Positions 25,796 through 34,817 of a DNA stretch of 64,000 bases are shown in pieces. The notes under the pieces were generated by a model. It saw only the letters and a list, made by a program, of their open reading frames with translations. It made no database searches and was not told where the DNA came from. The stretch comes from Azonexus sp. R2A61. GTDB taxonomy: Bacteria; Pseudomonadota; Gammaproteobacteria; Burkholderiales; Rhodocyclaceae. The stretch's first letter is position 1, and each line of letters begins with the position of its first letter. A program made the position numbers and the translations under genes. The DNA is taken from contig NZ_JACBFO010000002.1 in the NCBI RefSeq assembly GCF_021401135.1, positions 62,001 to 126,000 of the forward strand, in the 5' to 3' direction.

Positions 25796-26257
25796 ATGGA
25801 AGTCATCATCAATAAGGCCAAGTTCGACCGACTGGTCGGCGCGGTCGAGCAGCTGCAGACGCTCAACGCCGACGGCACACTCGCCGCCGCCTTCGCTTTC
25901 AATGCCGAAGGCGACAACGTACACAAGGCCGTCACCGCCTTCGACAACCTCGCCACCGCCACCGCCGTCATCCGCGTCGAAACCCGCAACGCCAGCCCAT
26001 TCCTGCGCTACCGCCGCGAGATCATTGCCGATACCCCATCCGGTGCCGCCCTGCGCCGCCTGGTGCTCTCGCTCTACGGCCGCCATGCCGCACCGCTGCG
26101 CGACCTGTTCGAACACTTCGGCGAGCACGAATCCCGCGTCGCCCTCGAATGCATTACCAGCTTCGCCACCCACGGCGACCGCGACAGCCAGTTCATGGGC
26201 CTCGGCCTGGAAATCGGCCAGGCCATCAGCGATGAACCGATCGAGGTGGTGGCATGA
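25796..26257 (+). CDS. Phage protein of unknown function
   Basis: The 153-aa product has an AAGGAG site before the ATG. No motif is recognised; the protein is helical, with a segment like RRLVLSLYGRHAAPLRDL. It overlaps the next gene by four bases and belongs to the run of short early genes after the primase. Confidence 0.7.
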   Translation: MEVIINKAKFDRLVGAVEQLQTLNADGTLAAAFAFNAEGDNVHKAVTAFDNLATATAVIRVETRNASPFLRYRREIIADTPSGAALRRLVLSLYGRHAAPLRDLFEHFGEHESRVALECITSFATHGDRDSQFMGLGLEIGQAISDEPIEVVA

Positions 26258-26712
26258 GCGAGATCCAGATCATCCCCCTCGAGGATCACCTCGACAGCCA
26301 GCACGACGGCATGATCCGCGTCTCGGTCACTCTGCCCCGCGCCGACCTGGCCAAGCTGCATGCCTGGATGGATAGCGACACCTGGGAGAAAGCCGAAGCC
26401 GTCCGCAAGGCCCGCCTCGATGACTGCCTGAAGTCGCTCGAGCACGCGCTGAACTGGGCGCTTCGCCACGACACCAGCGGCGCTCGTGTCTTCGCCACGC
26501 TGCTGGCCAGCATGTACAACGGCAACCGCGTGAAGTTCGATGTCTCTGACCTCAAGCTGCTCGACTGCGCCAACTTCGAGCACGCGATGAACAGCATCCG
26601 CCTCTGCCAGGAAACGAACCGCGAGCCGCACCAGTTCTTCAAGGACGGCGGAAAGTTGTTCGAGCGGATGATCGGCGACTGGAAGCTGGAGAAGAAGCGG
26701 AGGGCTGCGTGA
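26254..26712 (+). CDS. Phage protein of unknown function
   Basis: The 152-aa product starts in ATGA overlap with the previous gene. Residues about 45-135 form a helical region (LKSLEHALNWALRHDTSGAR, LLDCANFEHAMNSIRLC) that looks like a conserved phage domain without known function. The end is strongly basic (KLEKKRRAA). Confidence 0.7.
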   Translation: MSEIQIIPLEDHLDSQHDGMIRVSVTLPRADLAKLHAWMDSDTWEKAEAVRKARLDDCLKSLEHALNWALRHDTSGARVFATLLASMYNGNRVKFDVSDLKLLDCANFEHAMNSIRLCQETNREPHQFFKDGGKLFERMIGDWKLEKKRRAA

Positions 26713-27332
26713 TGAGCATCTATAAACGCTACTTCCGCGTCACCGCTGGCCCGCTGATGGACAAGGTCCGCGAGATCAATGCCGCAAACGACGCGAACCG
26801 TAAAACCGTCCTGGCATTTGTTGATGAAATCGGCGCCAAGAACGTTTACACCTACAAGGACGGCACCGTCAGCGGTTTTGAGTTCGATAAAACGCCAGAT
26901 CAGGGCGTCTGGAAACAGCCGAACAGCTTCGGCAATTACATGCCCAGGAAGAACACCGCCAGCGGAAAGGTGATGCTTACGCGCATTCAGAAACTGCCGC
27001 GGCTTCTTTGCATCAGTAATGCCCTCGAAGTGATCGGTCTTCATGGCGACGTCCCCGTGCTGATCGGTGGCGGGATTGGTTACCGATCGACGCTGACCGG
27101 ATCAACGAAGCTCGGCGTCATGTTCGTCGGCGTTCCCTGGCGCGATATCGATCCCGCAGAACTCGCCGAATACCAGCAAGAGCATGCCAAGGGCACATGG
27201 TTCTCCACAGAAATGGAACACCTCTGCTGGATTCCGTCGCCAGACATGCAGGAGATCAAGCGCTGGGAGATGGAGAAGGAGATCGATGAACTCAATGCGC
27301 GCCTGCGGGCGATGGCTGAGGTGCCGGCATGA
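26712..27332 (+). CDS. Phage protein of unknown function
   Basis: The 206-aa product starts at the ATG sharing its A with the previous TGA. It is less G+C-rich than its neighbours. No catalytic motif is visible. The C-terminal 30 residues are a charged helix (EIKRWEMEKEIDELNARLR), probably a coiled coil. Confidence 0.65.
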   Translation: MSIYKRYFRVTAGPLMDKVREINAANDANRKTVLAFVDEIGAKNVYTYKDGTVSGFEFDKTPDQGVWKQPNSFGNYMPRKNTASGKVMLTRIQKLPRLLCISNALEVIGLHGDVPVLIGGGIGYRSTLTGSTKLGVMFVGVPWRDIDPAELAEYQQEHAKGTWFSTEMEHLCWIPSPDMQEIKRWEMEKEIDELNARLRAMAEVPA

Positions 27333-27508
27333 AAGCCCGCGACCTGCTCCAGAAGCTGATGGCCGGCGATATCCCGCTCAACGCCACGCTGTACGTCCAG
27401 ACCATCGACCCGGAAACCGCCCAGCCCGTACTGGTGCCGGTGACCGCCATCGCCCGCGGCGAATCCGACACCTACGGCAACGCCGCCATTCTTGAAATCG
27501 AGGAGTGA
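27329..27508 (+). CDS. Small phage protein of unknown function
   Basis: This 59-codon frame begins in ATGA overlap with the previous gene and ends two bases before the next start. It begins MKARDLLQKLMAGDIPL, a pattern seen in small phage proteins, and ends with AAILEIEE. Tight packing supports it being real. Confidence 0.65.
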   Translation: MKARDLLQKLMAGDIPLNATLYVQTIDPETAQPVLVPVTAIARGESDTYGNAAILEIEE

Positions 27509-27510
27509 CC

Positions 27511-27927
27511 ATGCAAACCATGTACCCCTACCAGATCAACGCGATCATCCACCCGCTGTGCCAGATCGCCGAAGCCTACGAAGACGCCTACCGTCCCGAA
27601 TGGCACACGCTGGCCAGCGCCGCCGCGTGCCTGGAACGCCTGCTGATCGGCGACAAGCCGGCCGACCTTGAACAGGTCGTCACCCGCCTTAAGGCGCTCG
27701 ACCCGACCGACCCCGGCTATCGCCGCCCCGGAAAAACCTACCACTTCGCGGTCGACATGGCGATCACCGTGCTCGACGGCGTACGCCTCGGCCTGATCGA
27801 GGTTCTGCCGCGCGGCGACACCACGCCGGTATTCCTCGGCGTCGATCTGGCGGAAGGGCCGGACATCAGCGTGATCAGCCCCCCGTGCCAGGCCTATTCC
27901 CGCCGCGGAGGAAGCCATCATGCGTAA
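27511..27927 (+). CDS. Phage protein of unknown function
   Basis: The 138-aa product follows a GAGG site. It is helical in the first half. The tail DISVISPPCQAYSRRGGSHH contains a proline-cysteine pair, which recalls the PC motif of cytosine methyltransferases, but no other motif of that family is present. It overlaps the next gene by eight bases. Confidence 0.65.
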   Translation: MQTMYPYQINAIIHPLCQIAEAYEDAYRPEWHTLASAAACLERLLIGDKPADLEQVVTRLKALDPTDPGYRRPGKTYHFAVDMAITVLDGVRLGLIEVLPRGDTTPVFLGVDLAEGPDISVISPPCQAYSRRGGSHHA

Positions 27928-28348
27928 GCGCTGCCGCCGTACACATCGCCGCGAGGCCGCGCCGACCATCGTCGCTTACTACCTCAATCCAGAGGTCAGC
28001 ACCCAGGAGCGCATGGCCGTCGAGGCCATCCGCGCCGGCTGGGCGAAGGTGGCGCATTTCGACGTGCTGGCAGACTGCCGCGACATGCTCGCGCTGGCCG
28101 CCGACGAAAAGCGCGACCAGCAGACGCTGGCGGTCTGCGAGCTCGGCCTGATCGCCCTGCAGAACATCAAGGACCGCTACGTCGACCGCCAGCGCCTGGT
28201 CGCCACCGGCGACGAGCTGCAGGCGCTCTACGCCCTGGTCGACGTCTCCGAGGATTTCTGGAAGCGCCAGCCGGGCAGCCTGTTCATCGATGCCGAGGCG
28301 GCCCTGTCGCGTTGCCGGGCGGAACAGCGGGAAAGGAGAGCGGCATGA
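27920..28348 (+). CDS. Phage protein of unknown function
   Basis: The 142-aa product starts with a basic segment (MRKRCRRTHRREAAPT) and is helical afterwards. It overlaps both neighbours by a few bases. No family is recognised. Confidence 0.65.
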   Translation: MRKRCRRTHRREAAPTIVAYYLNPEVSTQERMAVEAIRAGWAKVAHFDVLADCRDMLALAADEKRDQQTLAVCELGLIALQNIKDRYVDRQRLVATGDELQALYALVDVSEDFWKRQPGSLFIDAEAALSRCRAEQRERRAA

Positions 28349-28620
28349 AAACCTATGCCCTCATCTTCTGCTGGATTCCGATCGCCGCAGCGTTCATGGG
28401 AACCGGGCAGCCGGGATTCGGAAGCTATTTCTTCTGGGCGCTTGTGCTGACCGCGAACGCCGTCAACGCCTGTGCCAGAGCCTTCCACAAGGCCGGCGAA
28501 GAAAGCCATCGCCGGATCGACGACGAGATGAAGCTGGCCGCCCTGCTTTCGGAAACGGAAACGGAGTGGAACCAACGCTGCCTGGCGCACGATCTGTTCT
28601 GCGAAAGGGGGACCAAGTGA
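28345..28620 (+). CDS. Small phage membrane protein of unknown function
   Basis: The 91-aa product has two hydrophobic stretches (about residues 4-20 and 27-42) followed by an acidic helical tail. It starts in ATGA overlap and ends in GTGA overlap with the next membrane protein, so the two probably act together. Confidence 0.65.
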   Translation: MKTYALIFCWIPIAAAFMGTGQPGFGSYFFWALVLTANAVNACARAFHKAGEESHRRIDDEMKLAALLSETETEWNQRCLAHDLFCERGTK

Positions 28621-28883
28621 CCGCCATCGCCCTCTTCGCCGCCACCTACTTCCTGGTGCTCTTCCTCGGCCTGCAGAGCCTCAACGTCAACGGCGGCCAC
28701 AAGCTGCTGGCGGCGCTCACCAGCCTGGGAATCAGCACCGCCAACATCACCGTGCTGAAGCTGATGCCCGGCCCGACCAGCGCCTGGGAAATCGCCGCCT
28801 ACTGCATCGGCGGCCCGGCCGGCATCGTCACCTCGATGCTCATCCATCCGTGGATGGTGCGCCGCTTCGGGAGAAAGCCATGA
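28617..28883 (+). CDS. Small phage membrane protein of unknown function
   Basis: The 88-aa product starts at GTG 28617 overlapping the previous stop. It has three hydrophobic segments (about residues 3-20, 30-48, 58-75). Together with the preceding gene it could form a two-component membrane complex, for instance superinfection exclusion; that is a guess from size and position. Confidence 0.62.
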   Translation: MTAIALFAATYFLVLFLGLQSLNVNGGHKLLAALTSLGISTANITVLKLMPGPTSAWEIAAYCIGGPAGIVTSMLIHPWMVRRFGRKP

Positions 28884-29224
28884 ACCCCGCCATCTACCCC
28901 GCCGACTTGGCTGCCCTGACCGCCCAGCGCGCCGGCGAAAAGTACCGGCCGAGCAACGGCACCGAGAGCGAATGCTTCTTCGCCGCCTGGTGCCGCAAGT
29001 GCCAGCGCGACAAGTCCATGCGCGAAGGCGTCGATGTCGACGAGTGCGACGACAACGAGCGCTGCGACCTGATCGCCCGGACCTTCGTTTTCGACGTCGA
29101 GGACGCCGAATACCCCACCGAATGGCAGTACGGGAAGGACGGCCAGCCCTGCTGCACCGCCTTCGTCCCCGCCGGCGATCCGATCCCGACGCCGCGCTGC
29201 ACGAAAACATTGGAGCTTTTCTGA
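28880..29224 (+). CDS. Cysteine-rich phage protein of unknown function
   Basis: The 114-aa product has eight Cys, including CRKCQRDK, CDDNERC and CC, suggesting zinc binding. The middle (DDNERCDLIARTFVFDVEDAEYP) is conserved-looking. It shares its last base with the next start codon. Confidence 0.68.
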   Translation: MNPAIYPADLAALTAQRAGEKYRPSNGTESECFFAAWCRKCQRDKSMREGVDVDECDDNERCDLIARTFVFDVEDAEYPTEWQYGKDGQPCCTAFVPAGDPIPTPRCTKTLELF

Positions 29225-29448
29225 TGAGCAACCTGTTCGATGTCGTCGCCCTCGACGACAACTGCACACGCTTCGCCTGCCAGCGAGAACTGTCCGACTG
29301 CACCTTCGAAACAATCGGAAACTACGCCAGCGCCGACGAAGCGCAGATCGACTGCGATCTGATGAATGAGGCGGTTGAAGAAGATAACCGTGCCTGGGAA
29401 GACTTCCTGGCCCCCGTCTACAACCAACAACAAGGCGGTGCCCAATGA
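29224..29448 (+). CDS. Small acidic phage protein of unknown function
   Basis: The 74-aa product starts with the A of the previous TGA and overlaps the methyltransferase gene by four bases. It is acidic with three Cys in the first half. No family is recognised. Tight coupling to the methyltransferase suggests a joint role. Confidence 0.62.
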   Translation: MSNLFDVVALDDNCTRFACQRELSDCTFETIGNYASADEAQIDCDLMNEAVEEDNRAWEDFLAPVYNQQQGGAQ

Positions 29449-31268
29449 CCGCCCGCCAACCCATCCACCGCAACCCGGACGACGTTCGCGAGATCCGCAG
29501 CTTCATGCTCTTCGGGGCCATCGGTGCCGGCGCCAAGGGCTTCATGCGTGGCTCGGCGCGCGTCGGCAACATGGTCGCCCGGCCGCGCTGCATCGGTTCG
29601 GTCGACGTCGATGCCGCCGCCAACCGCGACTTCAAGCGTCTGGTCGGCGTCGATGCCACGACGCTGGACATGTTCTCGCTCGAGCAATACATCGCCTTCC
29701 ACGGCCGCACGCCGCCGGCTGGCTGGCGCGAAGCGACGCCGGACGACATCCGCCGCGCCGCCGGCTACGAGTTCCCGCACATCGTCTTCCTGAGCGCACC
29801 GTGCAAGGGCTTCTCCGGCCTGCTCAACGAGACCCGCAGCAAGACGGACAAGTACCAGGCGCTCAACGGCCTGACCGAGCGCGGCGTCTTCCTGATGCTC
29901 GAAGCCTTCGCCGAGAACCTGCCGGAACTGATCGTCTTCGAGAACGTCCCGCGCATCGCCACGCGTGGCCGCTTCCTGCTCGATCGCATCGTCGCCCTGC
30001 TGCGCCACTACGGCTATGCCGTGGCCGAGACGACGCACGACTGCGGCGAGCTGGGCGAACTGGCCCAGAGCCGCAAGCGCTTCCTGATGGTTGCCCGCCA
30101 CATGGCCAAGGTCCCGCCCTTCCTCTACGAGCCGGCCAAAAAGCGGCTGCAGGCGGTCGGCACAGTCCTGGACCGCATGCCGCTGCCCGGCGACCCGGCC
30201 GGCGGCCCGATGCACCGCGTGCCGAACCTGCAGTGGAAGACCTGGGTGCGCCTGGCCTTCGTCGAGGCCGGCAGCGACTGGCGCAGCCTGAGCAAGCTGG
30301 CGGTCGAGGATGGATATCTGCGGGATTACCTGATCGTGCCGGGCTACCACCACGGCTACCTCGGCGTGCAGCGCTGGGACGAGACGAGCGGCACGGTGCA
30401 GGGACGGTCGACGCCGAGCAACGGGGCTTTTTCGGTGGCCGATCCACGCTTCGAGCAGTCCGCGCACTGGAACCACGGCCAGGCTTACGGCGTTCTGCGC
30501 GCCGACCAAGCAGCAGGCGCGGTCGCCGGACAGCAAGCCCCCGGGCAAGGCTACTACTCGGTGGCTGATCCGCGCCACCAGGGGCCAGCGAAGCACAGCA
30601 ACGAATTCCGCATCGTGCCCTTCAACCACGCCGCGATGGCTGTCACCAGCGCCCACGGCAGCGGCCAGTGCGTGGCTGATCCGCGCGGATCCACCAACCC
30701 GGCCGACCTGCACGGCAAGTACAAGGTCGAACGCTGGGACGAGTATTCCCGCACGGTCATCGCCGGCAACGCCAACGGCGCCTACGCCGTCGCCGACCCG
30801 CGCCCGGCCGGCATCCCGCAGGCCGGCGACCACTACCAGACCGGCGGACACTACGGCGTCCGTCGCTGGGAAGACACCAGCGGCGCCGTCGCCTCGGCCG
30901 CGTGCCACGACAACGGCTTCTGGTCCGTTGCCGACCACCGTATGCCGGCCGCGACCGACAAGGTCGTCGCCGTCATCCGCGCCCTGGACGGCACCTGGCA
31001 CCGCCCTTTCACGACGCTGGAACTCGCCGCCCTGCAGTCGATCATCGAGCCCGAGGAATACCTCGAGCTGGACGGCCTCAACGACAGCGCCTGGCGCGAA
31101 CGCATCGGCAACGCCGTCCCGCCAGCCGCCGCCGAGGCCATCGCCTCGCAGATGTACCAGACCCTGCTGCTGGCCTGGTCGGGCGAAACCTTCCTGCTGT
31201 CGTCGACACCCATCTGGGTGCAGCCGGTGGCGGTGGCGCTGAGTGTGGCGCAGGGAGTGGTTGGGTAA
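29445..31268 (+). CDS. Phage C5-cytosine DNA methyltransferase with repeated target-recognition segment
   Basis: The 607-aa protein should methylate cytosine C5 using S-adenosylmethionine. Motif I is GAIGAGAKG (about 24-32), motif IV SAPCKG with catalytic Cys120, motif VI FENV (165-168), motif VIII QSRKR (208-212) and motif X GNAVPP (555-560). Between VIII and X, residues about 300-500 contain five units ending in VADPR or VADHR (331, 373, 410, 449, 495), three of them with a W-[DE]-x-[TS] lead. No restriction partner is visible, so it probably protects phage DNA from host enzymes. Recognition sequence cannot be told. Confidence 0.88.
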   Translation: MTARQPIHRNPDDVREIRSFMLFGAIGAGAKGFMRGSARVGNMVARPRCIGSVDVDAAANRDFKRLVGVDATTLDMFSLEQYIAFHGRTPPAGWREATPDDIRRAAGYEFPHIVFLSAPCKGFSGLLNETRSKTDKYQALNGLTERGVFLMLEAFAENLPELIVFENVPRIATRGRFLLDRIVALLRHYGYAVAETTHDCGELGELAQSRKRFLMVARHMAKVPPFLYEPAKKRLQAVGTVLDRMPLPGDPAGGPMHRVPNLQWKTWVRLAFVEAGSDWRSLSKLAVEDGYLRDYLIVPGYHHGYLGVQRWDETSGTVQGRSTPSNGAFSVADPRFEQSAHWNHGQAYGVLRADQAAGAVAGQQAPGQGYYSVADPRHQGPAKHSNEFRIVPFNHAAMAVTSAHGSGQCVADPRGSTNPADLHGKYKVERWDEYSRTVIAGNANGAYAVADPRPAGIPQAGDHYQTGGHYGVRRWEDTSGAVASAACHDNGFWSVADHRMPAATDKVVAVIRALDGTWHRPFTTLELAALQSIIEPEEYLELDGLNDSAWRERIGNAVPPAAAEAIASQMYQTLLLAWSGETFLLSSTPIWVQPVAVALSVAQGVVG

Positions 31269-31352
31269 CGCTGGCAGTAACGGGCCGAGCCGCGACAGCG
31301 GCGGAGGTCCGCGTTGACTGAAATGTTATGCGGCAATTTTGAAAGGAAGAAC

Positions 31353-31562
31353 ATGAACACTGACACCAACAACGCCAAGCTGCTGCTCCTGTTGCAGCAA
31401 GCCTTCGACGCGCTGGAAGCCACTGCCGACAGCGACATTGACCACTTCGAGGACGAGGAAGAAGAAGCCGAAGCAGTTCCGGCGCAGTACGCCTGCCGCA
31501 AGATCATGGATGCCATGGACCTGCTGCGAGCGGCGAACAGGGAGCGCCTGCTTGGCGCATAA
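31353..31562 (+). CDS. Small acidic phage protein of unknown function
   Basis: The 69-aa product follows AAGGAAG. Its centre is a run of acidic residues (DIDHFEDEEEEAEA), with helices on both sides. Small acidic phage proteins sometimes mimic DNA and inhibit host enzymes; nothing here proves that. Confidence 0.6.
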   Translation: MNTDTNNAKLLLLLQQAFDALEATADSDIDHFEDEEEEAEAVPAQYACRKIMDAMDLLRAANRERLLGA

Positions 31563-31642
31563 CGCTAAATAGCCGGCCTCCACGCCGCCTATTCTGTCCA
31601 CAGCCGACTTTTACATCAAATGATCACCTATATCGCCAGCGC

Positions 31643-31840
31643 ATGAACCACGACGCCCTGATCCGCCACCTGACCTACTACGCCGACCTCATGATCAAGG
31701 ATCTGCGAGAGGATCACGCCCGCAGCTACCTGCGCGGCTGCATCCCGGTCTGGCGCGATTCCTACGGCCAAGATGTAGCTGCACAGATGGGCCGGATCAT
31801 CGCCCAGCGTTTTCGGGAACGTGCGAGCCATGCCGCTTGA
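31643..31840 (+). CDS. Small phage protein of unknown function
   Basis: The 65-aa product is helical with Arg-rich ends. It overlaps the DUF4224 gene by 11 bases. No clear ribosome-binding site is seen. Confidence 0.55.
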   Translation: MNHDALIRHLTYYADLMIKDLREDHARSYLRGCIPVWRDSYGQDVAAQMGRIIAQRFRERASHAA

Positions 31841-32159
31841 TCAGCCGCCGGCAAGGGCGACAATCCATCTCACGGTCGACGAGCTCGTCGACCTGACGGA
31901 TCGGCGCATGCCATCGAAACAGATCCAATGGCTTGAGCAGAACGGATGGAAATACATCGTCTCGGCGGCCGGCAGACCAAAGGTTTCCCGGGCCTACTAT
32001 GATCGGATGATGGGTGCGATCGACGCCGATCCGGCAGATGGCGCGCAAGAACCCGACTTTTCTCATTGGACGGAAAAAAAACATCATGGTGGGTCGCAGA
32101 AAGAACAATCTGGAGTTGGGCATGTCCAGGCTGTACGTCTACGAAGGCAAGCGGCATAA
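31830..32159 (+). CDS. DUF4224 protein, probable integrase-associated regulator
   Basis: The N-terminal 65 residues of the 109-aa product match DUF4224 (TVDELVDLTDRRMPSKQIQW, GRPKVSRAYYD). This small domain is almost always encoded just upstream of a phage tyrosine integrase and may act as an excisionase-like partner. The 3' end overlaps the integrase start by 74 bases in another frame. Confidence 0.8.
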   Translation: MPLDQPPARATIHLTVDELVDLTDRRMPSKQIQWLEQNGWKYIVSAAGRPKVSRAYYDRMMGAIDADPADGAQEPDFSHWTEKKHHGGSQKEQSGVGHVQAVRLRRQAA

Positions 32160-33114
32160 CACCTACTACACCGTCGACCGCAACAACAAATACATCAACC
32201 TCGGCCACGACGAGCTCGAGGCCAAGCGCAAGTTGCTGGAGATGCAGGGCGAAGAGCCGGAGCGCGGCACAGTCGCTGACTATCTGGCACAGATGATGGC
32301 CGATCGCTGGCGCCTGGTGAAAGCCAGGAAGCTTTCGGCGGCGACGGTTGAAACCAATGAGCTGGAAGTCGACCAGTTGAACAAGGCCTTCGGCAAGATG
32401 GACCCAGCCGCCGTCAAACCGAAGCATATATGGCTCTACCTGCACACCCATCGCGGCGCCGAAAACCCGGTGCGCGCAAATCGAGAGATCGCGCTGTTTT
32501 CCAAGCTGTTCAACCGCCTGGTCGGCGCTGGAATCGTCGATCGAAACCCATGCCAGGGCGTCGAGCGAAACGAAGAACGACCCCGCGAACGCCTGGTCGG
32601 CGACAAGGAATTCACCGCCTTCCTCAAGTTCTGCGTTCGCAAGAGCGAATCGGGAAAGCGCATGGCCTTCGCCGCCTACCTGGCCTACCTCACCGGCAAG
32701 GCTCAGGGCCAGATCCTGAAACTGACACGTCACCAGCTTGAAACCGAAGGCATCCGTTTCCAGGCCCGCAAACGCGGCGCCGGCACGCTGGTACTTTGGA
32801 CGCCACGACTGCGCAAACTGGTCCGCACCGCGCTGGCCATGCCATGCAACATCTCGCCGCTGTTCGTGATCCACACCAAGGACGGAACGCCCTACACGTC
32901 GGACGGTTTCAAAAGCATCTGGCAGCGCCTGATGGCAGAGTGGTGCCAGCTCGGCAACGAACGCTTCACTTTCCACGACCTGCGGGCTAAAGCCGTCACC
33001 GACGTCATTGACCAGGGCCGCAAAGCCAGCGACCTAACCGGCCACCGCCAAGAAGCCACCATCAACCGCGTCTACGACCGACGCCGGCTCAGAAAATCGA
33101 AGGCCGTCCGGTAA
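32086..33114 (+). CDS. int: Prophage tyrosine integrase lacking the first catalytic arginine
   Basis: The 342-aa product starts like DUF4224-linked integrases (MVGRRKNNLEL). Box II HDLR (in FTFHDLRAKAV) and the C-terminal GHRQEATINRVYDRR with the nucleophilic Tyr are present. In box I, where relatives read TG-x-R-x-G-E, this protein reads TGKAQGQ, so the Arg is Ala. The usual Lys-beta region QGKTG also reads ARKRG. The gene lies 115 bp from the 3' end of tRNA-His, the probable integration site. Upstream starts at 32014 are possible but would overlap DUF4224 further. Confidence 0.88.
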   Translation: MVGRRKNNLELGMSRLYVYEGKRHNTYYTVDRNNKYINLGHDELEAKRKLLEMQGEEPERGTVADYLAQMMADRWRLVKARKLSAATVETNELEVDQLNKAFGKMDPAAVKPKHIWLYLHTHRGAENPVRANREIALFSKLFNRLVGAGIVDRNPCQGVERNEERPRERLVGDKEFTAFLKFCVRKSESGKRMAFAAYLAYLTGKAQGQILKLTRHQLETEGIRFQARKRGAGTLVLWTPRLRKLVRTALAMPCNISPLFVIHTKDGTPYTSDGFKSIWQRLMAEWCQLGNERFTFHDLRAKAVTDVIDQGRKASDLTGHRQEATINRVYDRRRLRKSKAVR

Positions 33115-33182
33115 TCGATCTTAGGAAAACTGGACAATCATCTTAGGAAATCGCCAGCCGCGCCTGGCCACAGTCACCACCA

Positions 33183-33223
33183 GAAAAAGAAGAAGCCCCG
33201 CAGGGCGTACCTTGCGGGGCTTC
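33183..33223 (-). terminator. Terminator of tRNA-His
   Basis: On the minus strand GAAGCCCCGCA pairs with TGCGGGGCTTC and is followed by TTCTTTTTC. It lies directly after the tRNA 3' end, between the tRNA and the integrase. Confidence 0.85.
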
Positions 33224-33229
33224 GTATCT

Positions 33230-33306
33230 TGGGGCGACATACCGGGATCGAACCGGTGACACCTGGAATCACAATCCAGTGCTCTACCGACTGAGCTAAT
33301 GCCGCC
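33230..33306 (-). tRNA. tRNA-His (GTG)
   Basis: Read on the minus strand it starts with the extra G(-1) typical of tRNA-His, has a GCGGCAT/ATGTCGC acceptor stem with a G-T pair, anticodon GTG in TTGTGAT, discriminator C73 and encoded CCA. The gene is complete. Its 3' end faces the prophage integrase, so it is the likely attachment site. Confidence 0.95.
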
Positions 33307-33457
33307 GTCGAAGAAGGGCCGCATTTTAAGTGCTCTCAAGCCGGCTGTCTACAGGTTTCAGCGATTTCCGACGATCAGCCGCTGTCTCGTCGCTGCATGC
33401 CGGCCGTGATATGATTGGCGGCTTTATTTTTCGGCTCTGAAGTCTCAAGGAATTCTC

Positions 33458-34762
33458 ATGGAAGCAACCACTGCACAAGCTAACGAACTGGAACGCCGCA
33501 TCGATCTGTCCGTCGCCATCGCCGACGTCGAGAAGGAAACCGACGAACGCCTGAAGCGCATGGGCCGCAACGTGAAGATGTCCGGCTTCCGCCCGGGCAA
33601 GGTCCCGTTCGCCATCGTCAAGCAGCAGTACGGCGCCCAGGCCCGTCACGAGGTACTGGCCGAGCAGCTGGACCGTGTTTTCGCCGACACGGTCAGCGAG
33701 CAGAAGCTGCGCGTTGCCGGCTACCCGCGTATCGAGCCGAAGACCGGTGAAAACGCGACGCACATGGAATTCTCGGCCGTCTTCGAGGTGTATCCGGAAT
33801 TCACCCCCGGCGACCTGTCGACCGCAGAAGTCGAACGCCCGACGCTGGAAGTATCCGCCGCCGAAATCGACAAGACCCTGGAAATCCTGCGCAAGCAGCG
33901 GGTCCGTTACGAAAACGCCGATCGTCCGGCACAAAAGGAAGACCGTGTCGTCATCGACTTCCTCGGCAAGAAGGACGGCGAGCCCTTCCCGGGCGGCGCT
34001 GCCAACGATTATCCCTTTGTGCTCGGCCAGGGCATGATGCTGGCCGATTTCGAAACTGCCGTCGAAGGCAGCAAGGCAGGTGAAACCAAAACCTTCGACC
34101 TGACCTTCCCGGCCGACTACTTTGCCAAGGATCTGGCAGGCCAGACCGTCCAGTTCGACATCACCGTCAAGCAGGTGCAAGGACCGAAGCTGCCGGAAGT
34201 CGACGCCGACTTCGCCAAGCAGATGGGCGTGGCCGACGGCGACGTCGCCAAGATGCGGGCCGAGATCGAAGCCAACCTGAAGCGCGAAGTAAAGCGTCGC
34301 ATCGACGGCAAGCTGAAGGACCAGGTCATGGAGGCCCTGCTCAAGGTCAATCCGATCGCCGTGCCCAACGCCCTGGTCGAAATGGAAATCCAGCGCCTGA
34401 TGCAGGCCGCCCGCCAGGACATGGAACAACGTGGCATGAAGACCAAGGACATGCCGATCCAGCCCGAATGGTTCGCCGACCAGGCAAAACGCCGCGTCAC
34501 GCTTGGCCTGATCCTTGCTGAGGTGGTGAAGACGGAAAAGCTTCAAGCCACGCCGGAACAAGTGCGTACGCTGGTCGAGGAAACCGCCGCCAGCTACGAG
34601 CAACCGGAAGAAGTGATTCGTTGGTACTACGCTCAACCGCAACGTCTTGGCGAAGTGGAAGGCGTGGCGATCGAAAACAACGTGGTCGCGTGGGTGCTGG
34701 GCAAGGCCAAGGTCACCGACAAGGCTGCCGTTTTCGACGAACTGATGGGGCAGCAGCAGTAA
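33458..34762 (+). CDS. tig: Trigger factor, ribosome-associated chaperone and prolyl isomerase
   Basis: The 434-aa protein binds at the ribosome exit and shields nascent chains. The ribosome-binding signature GFRPGKVP lies at about residues 44-51; a PPIase domain follows ([17 protein letters not shown]), then the helical chaperone domain. The start follows AAGG. The adjacent clpP-clpX-lon is the usual bacterial arrangement linking folding with proteolysis. A possible -10 box TATGAT lies at about 33408. Confidence 0.97.
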   Translation: MEATTAQANELERRIDLSVAIADVEKETDERLKRMGRNVKMSGFRPGKVPFAIVKQQYGAQARHEVLAEQLDRVFADTVSEQKLRVAGYPRIEPKTGENATHMEFSAVFEVYPEFTPGDLSTAEVERPTLEVSAAEIDKTLEILRKQRVRYENADRPAQKEDRVVIDFLGKKDGEPFPGGAANDYPFVLGQGMMLADFETAVEGSKAGETKTFDLTFPADYFAKDLAGQTVQFDITVKQVQGPKLPEVDADFAKQMGVADGDVAKMRAEIEANLKREVKRRIDGKLKDQVMEALLKVNPIAVPNALVEMEIQRLMQAARQDMEQRGMKTKDMPIQPEWFADQAKRRVTLGLILAEVVKTEKLQATPEQVRTLVEETAASYEQPEEVIRWYYAQPQRLGEVEGVAIENNVVAWVLGKAKVTDKAAVFDELMGQQQ

Positions 34763-34817
34763 GCTGTACCTGCGTCACGAAAACGACAAACGTCTGAAAC
34801 GCTACACAAGGGCCGAC

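Larger units (their letters stand above)
1..33229. mobile_element. P2-like prophage (left end outside window)
   Basis: Virion, lysis, regulatory, replication and integration genes run without a break from the left edge to the integrase ending at 33114. The right junction is taken as the 3' end of tRNA-His at 33230, because the integrase lies beside it and tRNA 3' ends are common targets. The left attachment repeat and portal gene Q are not in the window. The virion order is that of phage P2; the replication module is not. The integrase lacks a catalytic Arg, so the prophage may be unable to excise by itself. Confidence 0.93.

Noticed and set aside
27511..27927. Cytosine methyltransferase, because of a PPCQ segment
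   Set aside because: Only the proline-cysteine pair is present; no SAM-binding, ENV or QxRxR motif.
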